Made by a program: the position numbers and the translations under genes. This document shows positions 35,992 to 47,238 of a DNA stretch of 64,000 nucleotides, in pieces; position 1 is the first letter of the stretch, and each line of letters opens with the position of its first letter. The notes beneath the pieces are model-generated. The model did no database searches. It saw nothing but the letters and a program-made list of their open reading frames with translations, and was not told the origin of the DNA. The stretch spans positions 18,554,001 through 18,618,000 of the forward strand of contig CM073542.1 in the NCBI GenBank assembly GCA_037074615.1, given 5' to 3'. This DNA is from Leucaena leucocephala (taxonomy: Eukaryota > Streptophyta > Magnoliopsida > Fabales > Fabaceae).

Positions 35992-36984
35992 TGTCATATC
36001 CCAATTTTTAGGCTTAGAAGCCCAGTATATAGCCTGAAAAAGGGATGCTACCAGACCCTGTTGAGCAGAGGTCTCAGTAAATAGAGAAAATTATGTTGAT
36101 CAGTGTGATGCAACACAAAGTTCTGATAAGAGGTCATGAAAGATTTATATTAATTTCCAAAGAAAAGGAAAATTAATACAGTATGTTCTAGACCTCAGAA
36201 TCAGATGAAATGTGGCAGTAAATTCCTATAATTAATATAAGAATTTCTGAAACTGACAGAGCTCAAAAAGGAGTTATGTAGAATTTACTACAGAATTTAC
36301 AGTGGATCAAAAGACCCGATAAATAGGTTTCGGGGGAATTTCTCGGGAATTGAGCCCATGAAGATAGGGGATCATACAGAGGGTCCAGAATGGCACCTTA
36401 TAGGCCCAATTATATTTTCAGATAAATATATGGGCCAGGGCTAATAAAGACCGAGAAAAATGAAGAATTACGAAAATGCCACTGAAGGTATGCCACTGTA
36501 TTGTGTCATTGAGTTAGAGTCAGACGAAGGGCGTTATGATCGTTAGACTAAGGTTAGACAGTCAAGAAAGGGTATTTGGATAGTTGACTAGGGTCAAGAG
36601 ATACTCTGGTAAGGTATGGAAAGACAATAGTGCCCCTATAAGTACTAAAGAGGTAGTAAGGGCATTATGGTAATTTACTAAGGATTTTCCTTGGGAACCG
36701 AGCCACCAGAGTGCTTGGGCTTGGTTAGAAACCCAAGTTGATATTTAAAGGCCCAAAAACGTAGCCCAAGAGTAAAGTGGGCCCAAGAGGCATTAAAATA
36801 ATGTTTTAGTGCTTTTTCAATAAAGTAAAGTGACCCGGTCCAAGATAGAACTGGGTAAAGTGATCTGGAATCATGAGAGGACATAAATGGGGCCCACAAT
36901 GTGCCACATGGCATGATTATAGTAAAAGAGGAAAAGCAAAGGACACATGGCATGATTATAGAAAAAGGAGAAAAAGCAAGAGGA

Positions 36985-36990
36985 CACGTG
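36985..36990. promoter_or_regulatory. G-box CACGTG in the LTR
   Basis: A palindromic ACGT-core element about 270 bp upstream of the TATA box; the 3' LTR copy is at 42640-42645. Plant bZIP and bHLH factors bind such motifs, but activity here is inferred only. Confidence 0.35.
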
Positions 36991-37257
36991 GCACGATCTC
37001 GGCCGTCCATTCAGGGAAAAGACTCTGGAACTCTCTGGAAAGGCTGACTCAGCTGGTGAGGTGTCCCAAGGGCCCCACATTTCGCCACATATACCCCTTA
37101 GGTGTCCCTTGAGGTGTCCTAGATGATGTCATGAGTGGTGAGTCAGCAAGGAGGGTGATGTCATCATGATGATGCAGGCAAAGCTTCTTGAGGAAGCAAG
37201 CAATCTGAGCCATTCATTGTGAATCAATCTGGGCCATTCATTCCACCTCCTCTCACC

Positions 37258-37265
37258 TATAAATA
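37258..37265 (+). promoter_or_regulatory. TATA box of the 5' LTR
   Basis: TATAAATA in CACCTATAAATAGGCC, a classical plant TATA context, about 50 bp upstream of a long GA-rich leader. The 3' LTR has the same box at 42913-42920. Confidence 0.65.
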
Positions 37266-37308
37266 GGCCACTCCCCTCCCATTTCAAGGCACACCACGGA
37301 TCTAGCAA

Positions 37309-37372
37309 GAAAAGGAAGAGAAAGAAGAGAGAAAGAGAGAAGGAAAGAAAGAAAGGAAAGGAAGGAAGGAGT
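37309..37372. repeat. Purine-rich (GA/GAAA) tract in the LTR leader
   Basis: More than 60 nearly uninterrupted purines, in GAAA and GGAA words, downstream of the TATA box. The 3' LTR copy is at 42964-43027. Confidence 0.8.
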
Positions 37373-38605
37373 TCTGGTGGAGCCAGGAGCAGTCTAAGGA
37401 GCTGAGGGACTGGGCAAAGCTTAGGAATGAGGTAATAAAGTTATCTAGTCCCTTCTCTAATAAAGTATAGGATTTCTCTTAGTGGTTAGAATAGAGAAAT
37501 ATCTCTATTAATAAAGGTAGCTAAAGGTAGAGAGAAAGCCAGGGGAATGTCAGATTAAGGATATTACCCTTGAGCTATGTATGAGTTAAATAGAGCTATG
37601 CTGATAGAATAATAATGAAGATATTATTATGCTATGTATAGGCTCTAACCTATGGAAAGAATGAACCTTAGGGCAAAGGCTAAGAGCTAGAAGGAAAAGC
37701 TACATGTCAGGTAGTAAACTAATCCTAAACTTGTATGCATTGAATGTTATGCTTGATGTGCTATGGCTTTGTTGAATTGTGTTGAATATGTGCCTATGTA
37801 TGAAGCTCTGTTCCTATGATTACTTTGGCCAATTGTATTTCATATGTAACATGGAAGCATGCACATGACATAATGCTAACACTTTCACAAGCAAGCACAA
37901 GTATTCACATTAATGCATACATTGTTTAGTGCTGTTTGCTACTGAGATTTCCCCAGAAATCTCACCCTTCCATATCAATCCAATTGCAGCAGGTCTTCTC
38001 AAGATGGAGGAGATAAAGATGCATGAAGAGATATTAATTACTTAGCATGATTGATATGTGATTCATGTATGTATAATTGCTGGAAATTATCACTATGAAC
38101 AGTAACTCGTGATGAAAGCAGTGACATTTGAGCTGTAATTATAAATAGTAAATGATTTAATAAATGTATGGTATTTTACCAGTAAATAGTAGACATATCA
38201 AGGTTCGATTTGATATATAGAACGTATCATTTGGATGTCTACACATAAAGATATGATTTTTCAAAGTTGGGACCAGAATGCTGGAATCAGGGACAGGACG
38301 CTGGATGAACAGTGAATTACGGACGTTGACTGACGTTGACCTGGTCAAGGCGTGGTCAACGAGTCATTTTCCCCTGAAAGAGTATTATGTTAGCTTCATG
38401 TAGCAATTTGAACCACTCCATTCCGATTTTTATAGAATTAGTTATGATTTTTGGAAGTCAGGTCACTTCTCTGGAATTCGTGCAGTGAACAGTACTCGCT
38501 AGAGTAAAATTCCAGATTGAGTAATTTGATTTCAACAGCCTTGGAAGTGGTTCCAGATGCTACTGTTTGGTCCCTAAGACGTATGAAAAGTGAGGATGTT
38601 ATATT

Positions 38606-38617
38606 TGGTATCAGAGC
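38606..38617 (+). other. Primer-binding site (initiator tRNA-Met type)
   Basis: TGGTATCAGAGC starts two bases after the 5' LTR. It is the standard plant retrotransposon PBS complementary to the 3' end of initiator tRNA-Met. Confidence 0.9.
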
Positions 38618-41105
38618 ATAAGATTTTGGCACAGAACAGAAGGTTCTGGCTCAGTGATGCTCTGGAGTAGATAAACTAACCCCTTAAAACAAGTTAGAGA
38701 TGTGAACTACAGAGGTTTCCTCCCTAGTATGAGATATGGGGATGGTGTTCACTACCTAGAGAATGATTTGAACAAGAGATAGTGACACCCAGATAGATAT
38801 AATAGTACCCCATAACTTACAGTGGTACGAGGCGATCTTCAAGGAAGTGGCTAGTCTTAGTCAGCCGTTACCGCCAAGGTCTCGTGTTTCTTAGCACGAT
38901 GTGGCTAGACTAAGCAGGATAACGTCTGGGGAGCAGTTTCCTTTATGAGTAGAGATAGAAGCTGACCAGTCCTAGGTCAAGGGAAGCTACCAGATGTTAC
39001 AGTTATAATAAAGATACCAACCTCGTTGAAGTTTGTCAACTAGAGGATTAGTATAAAGTATAATCAAGCCAGATAATATAAATTAAGATATGAAAGGTTA
39101 GATGATGTTCAGAAGTAGATTCTCTATGTGAGTAGATCTACGTTACGAAAGAATTTGTTCAGCTAGTGTTTTCTGAATAAAAGAATTAAAAGTTAGAATG
39201 AGGCTTGCCTAGGAATAATCCTAGTACATGGCCTAAAGTTAGAGACAAGATGGGCCGCTGATGTTCCCAAGATAAAGGAACCACAGTCTAATCTAGAATA
39301 GATTAAGACTGATAAAGAGAAAGCTAGCCACATTTTTAAAGATAAAGTGACTCTCCTGTTCCCTATGTAAGAAAGGGTAATGAAGGGTTGAGTCTATACC
39401 CTAGTAAGAGGGTAATGTGGCAACCTAAGTCAGATAAATAGTTATTTCCGATTCCTAAATGAATGTTTGGGATCTGGACAATATGATCAGACAATGATAG
39501 GAAATAAGATTAAGATGATGATTAATAGTGAATCTACAGATAGATGATTACGATACTCAGGATATATCCCTTCAAGGGTAAGATATATGAGTGATGAAAA
39601 TGAAATGAAATGAAATGAGAAGCATTTATGAAAGATGGTATAGCTCTAAGAAAGAGCAGTAAAGACATAAGTTAGTATTGTTGCAACAGAGCTAGATTGC
39701 TCTTGCGATAGAAAATGATTGCTTTTGAAATAAAGCCAAGAAATGGGACAGTATAGCTCAGATAGAGTAACGTCCCTCTGATGAGACGAATAGATGATGA
39801 TAGATATGTGCATGGTAGAGCCTGTGTAGCTTTCTGCAGTAAAGGATATAGTAAAGCTATGAAAGATGAGAATTATATGAGAAGTTCCTAAGTGATAGAG
39901 GAAATGAGTAAAGACCTGATAGATAATATTGGCTTATGTGATAATTTTAGGGGAATTATCTGTTGAGTTAACAACTATGTGGAAGTGATTAACCTTGTAA
40001 CTTTGTCCGTTGGTTTAAGTCTTCCAAAGATGAGAATACAGTACAACAGAATCGCAGTAGATTCTGGAGGATTGCAGTTAGATCCTAGTATGGCTCCCAG
40101 AAAGTAGAATTCCAGGGTCGCAGTTAAATCCTGAAGAGGCTTACGGTTGATCACAGTAGATCCTGAGGGTCACAGTAGACCTGGCCTAGAGAGAGAAAAT
40201 TATTGAGCCATAAGTACTGTATGTCTTTGGAAGGATGAATACCAAGGAAAAGTTAAGGTACAGAAGCTTCACAAGTTGGTTAGCTCCTAACAGAGAGAGT
40301 ACCCATGATGTTAGATAGCCTTATTACTATCAGGGACTGAACTCAAAATCTCCTTACACGTACAGGAATTGAGTGATCAAAGTTAAAGTTATTAATCCTG
40401 AGTACCAAGGAGTTATGAGCAAATCTCATAAGATATGAGAAAGGGTCAAATAAAGAGATCCTTACTATAAGAATAAAAGATAGATAAATCCTCCAGGTAA
40501 AGAGATAAGAAGAACAGATAGACCCAAGAGAGATAACATAAGCTGGGTCTAAGATAGTAGAGTACCAGGGTTAGAGCCTGTGAGCATCTGTGCTTCAGAT
40601 TTATATCGACACATTTCAGTTAAGCGTGCTCAGGCAAGAGTAGCCTAATGATGGGTGACCCCCTGGGAAGTAATGGAAGAGGTATGAATGCCACAAGAGG
40701 TTGGCACATATGTACACAGAATTATAGAAAGAGTTATGAAAAGTTGAAAGGGTTGTGAACAGAAAGAGACTAGAACCCTTATGTCAAGTCCAAATGAAAT
40801 GGATTTGAAAGATGACTATGATATAGCCAGATTTGGCCGGATATGCCGTGATATGACATAAAAGATACGTGATGAGATGTGCCATGAAAGATATGAAAAG
40901 TATGTGTTAAGAAGTATAACATGAAGTGGCTTTATAGCTAGCCCTATAAACAGATTGAGAGACTCTGATTTTGAAAGAGAAAAGATGTTTGAATGTTAAG
41001 ATACGTGTGAAAGAGCAAATGAGAGCTTTAAGAGCTTTCACTCCTTGCATGAAATGCCAGGCATTATGTTATGCTATGTTATGTTATATTTGTAAAATAT
41101 GCTAA

Positions 41106-41177
41106 AGCTCCGAATGTTAGAGCAGTGCAAGCTCTATGTGATAGAGCTGTGCAAGCTCCGAGTGTTAGAGCTGTGCA
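41106..41177. repeat. 24-bp tandem repeat (3 copies, a fourth displaced)
   Basis: Units start at 41106, 41130 and 41154, each beginning AGCTC and ending GTGCA with 3-6 differences. A related unit is at 41199-41221. Confidence 0.8.
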
Positions 41178-41632
41178 TATTGAGAGAAGGAATGCTTGAG
41201 CTCCGCTGTTAGAGCTTTGCATTCATGAGCAGGTATGTAGTCCTGCAGCATGTTGGCCAAGCATTATGCATGTTAGAGTATGTGCTCCTATATGCTATTA
41301 TGTGCTCCTGTTTAGCAGTAGAGCAACAAAAGACAGAATAATGATATAAGTCCTCTCTCTGTATTATGATGAGTTAATAAAGATGATAAAAGTATATGAT
41401 GATATGAGAATGAGAGATGAAGTTTTGCGGATATTTAGAGAATTCCGCTGAATACTCAGATGAGTAATAAGTGATTGCACTAAGAATCATGATGAGTAGT
41501 CAACAAAAACTCCAGAATATAGGAGTATATGAGAAAGTTTAGTATGGAAGAAAGGGACATTCTCCTTAGAGAAACTATTCATCAAGGATGAATAGAGATT
41601 TTACCCTGAAATTTCGAGGACGAAATTTATTT

Positions 41633-41646
41633 AAGGGGAGGAGAAA
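41633..41646 (+). other. Polypurine tract
   Basis: AAGGGGAGGAGAAA immediately precedes the 3' LTR, where plus-strand DNA synthesis would be primed. Confidence 0.85.
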
Positions 41647-44258
41647 TGTCATATCCCAATTTTTAGGCTTAGAAGCCCAATATATAGCCTGAAAAAGGGA
41701 TGCTACCAGACCCTGTTGAGCAGAGGTCTCAGTAAATAGAGAAAATTATGTTGATCAGTGTGATGCAACACAAAGTTCTGATAAGAGGTCATGAAAGATT
41801 TATATTAATTTCTAAAGAAAAGGAAAATTAATACAGTATGCTCTAGACCTCAGAATCAGATGAAATGTGGCAGTAAATTCCTATAATTAATATAAGAATT
41901 TCTGAAACTGACAGAGCTCAAAAAGGAGTTATGTAGAATTTACTACAGAATTTACAGTGGATCAAAAGACCCGATAAATAGGTTTCGGGGGAATTTCTCG
42001 GGAATTGAGCCCATGAAGATAGGGGATCATACAGAGGGTCCAGAATGGCACCTTATAGGCCCAATTATATTTTCAGATAAATATATGGGCCAGGGCTAAT
42101 AAAGACCGAGAAAAATGAAGAATTACGAAAATGCCACTGAAGGTATGCCACTGTATTGTGTCATTGAGTTAGAGTCAGACGAAGGGCGTTATGATCGTTA
42201 GACTAAGGTTAGACAGTCAAGAAAGGGTATTTGGATAGTTGACTAGGGTCAAGAGATACTCTGGTAAGGTATGGAAAGACAATAGTGCCCCTATAAGTAC
42301 TAAAGAGGTAGTAAGGGCATTATGGTAATTTACTAAGGATTTTCCTTGGGAACCGAGCCACCAGAGTGCTTGGGCTTGGTTAGAAACCCAAGTTGATATT
42401 TAAAGGCCCAAAAACGTAGCCCAAGAGTAAAGTGGGCCCAAGAGGCATTAAAATAATGTTTTAGTGCTTTTTCAATAAAGTAAAGTGACCCGGTCCAAGA
42501 TAGAACTGGGTAAAGTGATCTGGAATCATGAGAGGACATAAATGGGGCCCACAATGTGCCACATGGCATGATTATAGTAAAAGAGGAAAAGCAAAGGACA
42601 CATGGCATGATTATAGAAAAAGGAGAAAAAGCAAGAGGACACGTGGCACGATCTCGGCCGTCCATTCAGGGAAAAGACTCTGGAACTCTCTGGAAAGGCT
42701 GACTCAGCTGGTGAGGTGTCCCAAGGGCCCCACATTTCGCCACATATACCCCTTAGGTGTCCCTTGAGGTGTCCTAGATGATGTCATGAGTGGTGAGTCA
42801 GCAAGGAGGGTGATGTCATCATGATGATGCAGGCAAAGCTTCTTGAGGAAGCAAGCAATCTGAGCCATTCATTGTGAATCAATCTGGGCCATTCATTCCA
42901 CCTCCTCTCACCTATAAATAGGCCACTCCCCTCCCATTTCAAGGCACACCACGGATCTAGCAAGAAAAGGAAGAGAAAGAAGAGAGAAAGAGAGAAGGAA
43001 AGAAAGAAAGGAAAGGAAGGAAGGAGTTCTGGTGGAGCCAGGAGCAGTCTAAGGAGCTGAGGGACTGGGCAAAGCTTAGGAATGAGGTAATAAAGTTATC
43101 TAGTCCCTTCTCTAATAAAGTATAGGATTTCTCTTAGTGGTTAGAATAGAGAAATATCTCTATTAATAAAGGTAGCTAAAGGTAGAGAGAAAGCCAGGGG
43201 AATGTCAGATTAAGGATATTACCCTTGAGCTATGTATGAGTTAAATAGAGCTATGCTGATAGAATAATAATGAAGATATTATTATGCTATGTATAGGCTC
43301 TAACCTATGGAAAGAATGAACCTTAGGGCAAAGGCTAAGAGCTAGAAGGAAAAGCTACATGTCAGGTAGTAAACTAATCCTAAACTTGTATGCATTGAAT
43401 GTTATGCTTGATGTGCTATGGCTTTGTTGAATTGTGTTGAATATGTGCCTATGTATGAAGCTCTGTTCCTATGATTACTTTGGCCAATTGTATTTCATAT
43501 GTAACATGGAAGCATGCACATGACATAATGCTAACACTTTCACAAGCAAGCACAAGTATTCACATTAATGCATACATTGTTTAGTGCTGTTTGCTACTGA
43601 GATTTCCCCAGAAATCTCACCCTTCCATATCAATCCAATTGCAGCAGGTCTTCTCAAGATGGAGGAGATAAAGATGCATGAAGAGATATTAATTACTTAG
43701 CATGATTGATATGTGATTCATGTATGTATAATTGCTGGAAATTATCACTATGAACAGTAACTCGTGATGGAGGCAGTGACATTTGAGCTGTAATTATAAA
43801 TAGTAAATGATTTAATAAATGTATGGTATTTTACCAGTAAATAGTAGACATACCAAGGTTCGATTTGATATATAGAACGTATCATTTGGATGTCTACACA
43901 TAAAGATATGATTTTTCAAAGTTGGGACCAGAATGCTGGAATCAGGGACAGGACGATGGATGAACAGTGAATTACGGACGTTGACTGACGTTGACCTGGT
44001 CAAGGCGTGGTCAATGAGTCATTTTCCCCTGAAAGAGTATTATGTTAGCTTCATGTAGCAATTTGAACCACTCCATTCCAATTTTTATAGAATTAGTTAT
44101 GATTTTTCGAAGTCAGGTCACTTCTCTGGAATTCGTGCAGTGAACAGTACTCGCTAGAGTAAAATTCCAGATTGAGTAATTTGATTTCAACAGCCTTGGA
44201 AGTGGTTCCAGATGCTACTGTTTGGTCCCTAAGACGTATGAAAAGTGAGGATGTTATA
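41647..44258 (+). repeat. 3' LTR of the non-autonomous element
   Basis: 2612 bp, the same length as the 5' LTR. Differences seen by eye include CCCAATATATAG, ATTTCTAAAG, GTATGCTC, GATGGAGGCAG, CATACCAAGG, GACGATGGATG, CAATGAGTC, CCAATTTTTATAG and TTTTTCGAAG. The GATGTTATA end is followed directly by the TSD AGCTG. Confidence 0.9.
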
Positions 44259-44537
44259 AGCTGTATCCAAATTCTTTCTGCATGCATATCGCAATCTTGA
44301 ATAGAAATACTGCACCGAATGCTCAGTTAGAATCTAGTGGTGTGGGCATCTAGCTAATAGCTCTTGAATTCTTCCCCAAAACTTATGGAAAGATTCTCGA
44401 TCATACTATTTGGAAGCAAAAATATCATTCCGCAATATAGCTACCTTTGAAGTAGGAAAGTATCTCTCTGAATAATTGACCATTAACCTGGGATGCTATA
44501 CCATCTACTTCATTCTGTCTTGTTGATATATCCTTTA

Positions 44538-47238
44538 GTCATCGTAAGAGATAATCCACACCTTGCAAAATATATGCATATCCAAAAGATAGTGGGAAAC
44601 GTCTTGATGATATAAATGCTGCATTGTCCACTTTTGTCCTTGTCATACAATTATGTTGATATTGGACCATATCCTTCAATTGTTGCAATCCTGAAAATGC
44701 CTAAAAATTCTAATTTGAAGCTCTCATAAACAGGGTTAGAATGCAGTCTATAATTATTGAATTGAAAACTCCCTAGCTCAGAGGTTCCAATCCCTTGTCT
44801 CCCAGAGTTTGTTGCATAATCCTTACACCGCAACTCTGTTAAATTGGCTACAGACCTTCCTGAATATTGTTCATCACTTGAAGCAGTGAGGTCAGCTCCC
44901 ATAGAGAAAATATTAGATAAAGACGAAGAGGGATCACCCATAGTGATAAGCCAGACATCAGTTTTAGAATTAATGCATAACGCATCACCATTGGATGAAG
45001 AAAAAACAGAGAAATCAGTGGCGGAGCTAGAAATGGAATATTCTTCAACTTCATCCTCAATTTCAAGCTCATGAATATTATTACGCTCATTTCCAAGTGA
45101 TGTACCAATCAAGTTAAGTCCTAGGAGAGAATGATCCTCATGTGGGTGTTTATACATGCTAAACTGAATTATGCGCCCACCAAATTCTATTTTAATAATT
45201 TCATTTTTCATGCAAATCATGGTATTAGCTATTTTCATGAATGGCCTTCCTAGAATTAGAGTACTATCATCCAGAGACTTATTTGACATATCCAAAACAT
45301 ACAAGTCCACAAGAAAAATAAGTCCCTTAACTTGAACTAAAATGTCTTCTAAAATTCCCTCAGGATTTACAATTCTCTTATCAGCCAATTGAGCTGGCAC
45401 ACTAGGTAGTTTGATTAGATTTACTCCTAAAGTATGAAAAATGGAACTTGGCATAACATTGATAGCAGCACCTAAATCTAGCAATGCTTTTGGAATAGTT
45501 ATTTTGCCAATTGTACAAGGAATAGAAAATGCACCTGGATCTTTACACTTTACTGGAAGTTGAGAGTTGGAGAGTGCAGAAGCTCTAGGTCCAACTTGCA
45601 CCAGTTCATTAGGTTTATGTCTTTCCTTATGTGTGCAACTATCCTTCAAACATTTTGCATGTTCTGATACTTTTTGAATTCTCTCCAGCATAGGCACATT
45701 CACTTCAATCTTGCTGAAAGGGTTAATCACTTCCTTGTTTTTCTCTTCTAAGGCTTTCTTCTTGCTGCTCATGAATTCCCTTAGAATAGGTAGTTCCTTC
45801 AGATGCACCTTTTTCTCAACTGCACTACAGGTTGTTTCTTGCTGCTTGAGCTCTGAGTTTACCGCTGGTTGTGTCTCATCAGTTATGTCCACTCTAAGAT
45901 TCCTTAAATCATAACCCATAGCTGCAGATAGTGCAGTTTCCCTGCTGTTAGGCTGTCTAGAACCTCCTGAATCTGAGGCAGAAATGATTTGGCTTTTTGT
46001 AACATTTTCCTTCCCCAGTGGTTGTGATCCTTTTGTATTTTTAGAATTCTCAATGTTGCCGATGGAATCAGTGTCTACCCCACATTCCTCTTCACTGTTA
46101 ACATCCATAGCGTATTCCCTAACTTGTTCTTCATAAATCAAACATATGACAATAACAAATTCAGGGTTAACAACTGTGTTTGAAGGTATATCTCCGTTGA
46201 TTTTTGCTTTAACATCATTAATTGAATTGGCTAGATGTGATACATAGCCATTCATGTTTACAGCTTTTGTTTCCCACTGTTCCATCTTATTATTCAAGGC
46301 AGAAAACCTGGACTCTGTCATTGCTTGATTGTTCTTCACAGTAGATCTCACGTCCTTGAAATTGGAGCAGAGGTTTTTGTTGATAGAGTTTATATTTGAA
46401 TTCATCATATCAATGCTCTTCATTATCTCAGATATTCCACAATCCTTTGTAGCAGAGGGTACTTCTATAGCTCTAGAAGATTCAGTCACTTGTGTATCGT
46501 CGTTGAATCTATTATGCCCAAAATTCCTATCTCCACCTTCATCCCCCCCTCTGAAATTAGGATAATCTCTCCATCCTTCATTATATGTGTTGGAGTATGG
46601 ATTCCTTTGTGGATACTGTTTGGTTTGCCTTGATAGATAGCTGGTACACCTACACAATGCGTAAGACAATTGACAATGGTGTGCATAGGAGAATAACAGA
46701 GTTGACAACTAGGAGCAGCAAGAGCTTGAGAGTACGGCGCTGAATATGCGAATTGCCCAATTGAGCAGCTAGGTTATTTGATCTGAGCATTCATGGCAGC
46801 AACTTGGGAGGATAAAGTATTATAATCTTGAGAAGGCCTTACAGAAACCTCATGGACTTGCCTAGCATCACATCCCCCATACTACTGGTTATCGATTGCT
46901 ATTTTCTCAATTAGGTTCCATGCTTCATTTGGAGTTAAATCACCAATAGAGCCTCCAGAAGCTGTATCCAAATTCTTTCTGCATGCATATCGCAATCTTG
47001 AATAGAAATACTGCACCGAATGCTCAGTTAGAATCTAGTGGTGTGGGCATCTAGCTAATAGCTCTTGAATTCTTCCCCAAAACTTATGGAAAGATTCTCG
47101 ATCATACTATTTGGAAGCAAAAATATCATTCCTCAATATAGCTGTCTTTGAAGTAGGAAAGTATCTCTCTGAATAATTGACCATTAACCTGGGATGCTAT
47201 ACCATCTACTTCATTCTGTCTTGTTGATATATCCTTTA
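44538..47238 (-). repeat. Array unit I (2701 bp)
   Basis: A complete unit with one frame from the NPYSN gag block to GPIST. It shares KLPSV, RIVNPEG and TTCSAVEKK with J and K only, so I-J-K form a recent subgroup. Confidence 0.9.
44651..46708 (-). CDS. Gag-protease ORF, 685 codons (unit I)
   Basis: This is the longest frame of the array. Codons 1-200 are gag: the YAHHCQL start is the off-frame knuckle, followed by PQRNPYSNTYNEGWRDYPNFRGGDEGG with a C-run of 7, then the helical region. Codons 201-685 are the linker, protease (DLGA at 411-414) and the segment of unknown origin. The frame is continuous because the codon before AMDVNSEEEC is TAC where most units have TAA. One change sits in the protease: SSIFHTLG for SSICHTLG. 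The Met at 46708 is not a natural gag start, because the CCHC knuckle is in another frame upstream. It is still only a piece of a polyprotein. Confidence 0.7.
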   Translation of the reverse strand: MSTLLFSYAHHCQLSYALCRCTSYLSRQTKQYPQRNPYSNTYNEGWRDYPNFRGGDEGGDRNFGHNRFNDDTQVTESSRAIEVPSATKDCGISEIMKSIDMMNSNINSINKNLCSNFKDVRSTVKNNQAMTESRFSALNNKMEQWETKAVNMNGYVSHLANSINDVKAKINGDIPSNTVVNPEFVIVICLIYEEQVREYAMDVNSEEECGVDTDSIGNIENSKNTKGSQPLGKENVTKSQIISASDSGGSRQPNSRETALSAAMGYDLRNLRVDITDETQPAVNSELKQQETTCSAVEKKVHLKELPILREFMSSKKKALEEKNKEVINPFSKIEVNVPMLERIQKVSEHAKCLKDSCTHKERHKPNELVQVGPRASALSNSQLPVKCKDPGAFSIPCTIGKITIPKALLDLGAAINVMPSSIFHTLGVNLIKLPSVPAQLADKRIVNPEGILEDILVQVKGLIFLVDLYVLDMSNKSLDDSTLILGRPFMKIANTMICMKNEIIKIEFGGRIIQFSMYKHPHEDHSLLGLNLIGTSLGNERNNIHELEIEDEVEEYSISSSATDFSVFSSSNGDALCINSKTDVWLITMGDPSSSLSNIFSMGADLTASSDEQYSGRSVANLTELRCKDYATNSGRQGIGTSELGSFQFNNYRLHSNPVYESFKLEFLGIFRIATIEGYGPIST

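Larger units (their letters stand above)
35992..38603 (+). repeat. 5' LTR of the non-autonomous element
   Basis: It begins TGTCATATCCCAATTTTTAGG and ends AGTGAGGATGTTATA, so it lacks the usual CA end (TA instead) in both copies. It holds a G-box CACGTG (36985-36990), a TATAAATA box (37258-37265), a purine-rich stretch just downstream (37309-37372) and a doubled GACGTTGAC (38322-38340). Frames of up to 110 codons inside it recur identically in the 3' LTR and have no known homologue. Confidence 0.9.
38604..41646 (+). other. Internal domain of the non-autonomous element, no ORF
   Basis: 3043 bp, purine-rich on the plus strand, with stops in all frames. Near 40045-40185 a degenerate GCAGTTAGATCCTG-type motif recurs about six times. 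At 41106-41177 a 24-bp unit (AGCTCCGAATGTTAGAGC...GTGCA) repeats three times, with a fourth copy at 41199-41221. No gag, protease or pol motif is seen, so it probably supplies only packaging and reverse-transcription signals. Confidence 0.75.
35992..44258 (+). mobile_element. Non-autonomous gypsy-type LTR element (8267 bp)
   Basis: The element is complete. It has two direct LTRs of 2612 bp each (35992-38603 and 41647-44258), a primer-binding site TGGTATCAGAGC right after the 5' LTR, a purine tract AAGGGGAGGAGAAA right before the 3' LTR, and a 5-bp TSD. The internal domain (38604-41646, 3043 bp) has no open frame of 60 codons or more and no recognisable gag or pol, so it must move in trans: a LARD-type element. 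The LTR termini (TGTCATATCCC) and the TTTCGAGGACGAAATTT motif before the purine tract are typical of plant Ty3/gypsy chromoviruses. The LTRs differ at about ten positions by eye, with no indel seen, indicating a recent insertion. Confidence 0.9.
33566..44537 (-). repeat. Array unit H, split by a complete LTR element
   Basis: About 2.70 kb of array sequence interrupted in gag by 35992-44258. The first part is 33566-35991 and the remainder 44259-44537 (gag N-terminal part). Single-copy AGCTG in other units is duplicated here. Confidence 0.9.

Noticed and set aside
36678..37010. 110-codon minus-strand frame in both LTRs of the non-autonomous element
   Set aside because: Antisense to the LTR promoter region, identical only because the LTRs are. 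No recognisable domain.
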